Origin: an uncultured Clostridia bacterium
GTDB lineage: Bacteria > Bacillota > Clostridia > Oscillospirales > CAG-272
Direction: 5' to 3'
Length of the DNA stretch: 51,261 nucleotides
NCBI GenBank assembly: GCA_904501985.1
Contig: CAJGCT010000006.1
Coordinates: 1 to 51,261, forward strand
Shown here: positions 51,110 to 51,261 of the stretch, in pieces
Position numbering within the stretch: position 1 is the first letter of the stretch
Layout: every line of letters starts with the position of its first letter
The notes under the pieces: model-generated
What the model was told of the DNA's origin: nothing
Databases searched by the model: none
Seen by the model: the letters and a program-made list of their open reading frames with translations, nothing else
Translations under genes and position numbers: made by a program

Positions 51110-51261
51110 ATGGGCAATAAAGCATACGGATATGTGAGAGTATCATCACAGGAGCAGAATGAAGATCGGCAGATGATAGCGTTGACAGCATTGGGTATTG
51201 AAAGAAGCTGTATATATGTTGACAAACAATCGGGAAAAGATTTTAACCGTCCGAATTACAA
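51110..51261 (+). CDS. Serine recombinase/resolvase, N-terminal part (partial)
   Basis: Only the first 50 codons are inside the window. The protein begins MGNKAYGYVRVSSQEQNEDR; the first serine of YVRVSS is the catalytic nucleophile of serine recombinases, and the following Arg in QMIALTALGIERS region fits the resolvase/invertase type. ACAGGAG lies upstream. Whether it is a small resolvase or a large serine integrase of a nested element cannot be told from the fragment. Confidence 0.88.
   Translation, partial: MGNKAYGYVRVSSQEQNEDRQMIALTALGIERSCIYVDKQSGKDFNRPNY

Larger units (their letters stand above)
29983..51261 (+). mobile_element. Left part of an integrative and conjugative element
   Basis: From tRNA-Pro to the window end every gene is on the plus strand and belongs to a mobile-element repertoire: tyrosine integrase, toxin, exported proteins, VirB2-, VirB6-, VirB4-, PrgI- and VirD4-like transfer proteins, RepA-like initiator, serine recombinase. 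The gene content resembles the Tn1549/CTn-like elements of Clostridia. The right end, second attachment repeat and relaxase are not in the window, so the element extends further or continues into a nested one. Confidence 0.88.

Overview
The window looks like chromosome from an endospore-forming, Gram-positive Clostridia-type Firmicute (Oscillospiraceae/Ruminococcaceae-like gut lineages fit best, but no 16S gene is present to settle this). The evidence is an adjacent spoIIGA-sigE pair, a GerA-family germinant receptor subunit, a CwlC/CwlD-type amidase, sigma-A promoters with 17-bp spacers, strong GGAGG ribosome binding sites, and a Gram-positive peptidoglycan gene set.

Layout. 1-5.7 kb (minus strand): F-type ATP synthase operon atpI-B-E-F-H-A-G-D, cut inside atpD at the window edge; its c subunit carries a sodium-binding type ligand set. 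5.8-7.5 kb: a multidrug-type ABC half-transporter. 7.7-8.5 kb: tRNA-Thr and tRNA-Tyr, then an array of short TTCG-type hairpins leading into a four-helix-bundle (S23-like) gene. 8.6-9.4 kb: a PHP-family phosphatase. 9.4-15.7 kb (minus): asnB-like amidotransferase, ATP-grasp ligase, aspartate racemase, murE and tyrA. I read the first four as a peptidoglycan D-aspartate/D-isoasparagine cross-bridge cassette. 15.8-29.7 kb: housekeeping and sporulation genes (ttcA-like, amidase, gerA, DUF3048 lipoprotein, cyclophilin, acyltransferase-like protein, hot-dog thioesterase, tRNA-Asp and tRNA-Thr, YitT-family protein, metallophosphoesterase, shikimate kinase, spoIIGA-sigE).

29.9-51.3 kb: tRNA-Pro(GGG) followed by the left part of an integrative and conjugative element, all on the plus strand and running off the window. 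It starts with a tyrosine integrase. Next come a lone RelE/HigB-type toxin and a cluster of exported proteins: a membrane-anchored protein, two tandem paralogous secreted proteins, and a third with a CxxC/His repeat region fused to the same C-terminal domain. The type IV secretion module follows: VirB2-like, VirB6/TrbL-like, C39-like peptidase, DUF3789-like, PrgI, VirB4 and its small partner, and VirD4. It is interrupted by a Fic gene with its own promoter and terminator. A RepA-like initiator, an S1-domain protein and the start of a serine recombinase close the window. No relaxase was recognised in the visible part.

Most notable for follow-up: the three-copy 13-17 bp repeat system that can form mutually exclusive structures in front of the gene at 45210; the exported-protein cluster sharing one novel-looking C-terminal domain; the TTCG hairpin array with the four-helix-bundle gene; and the D-Asp cassette with a MurE lacking the DAP-type arginine. 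All family assignments are from reading the translated sequence by eye; no database search was possible.
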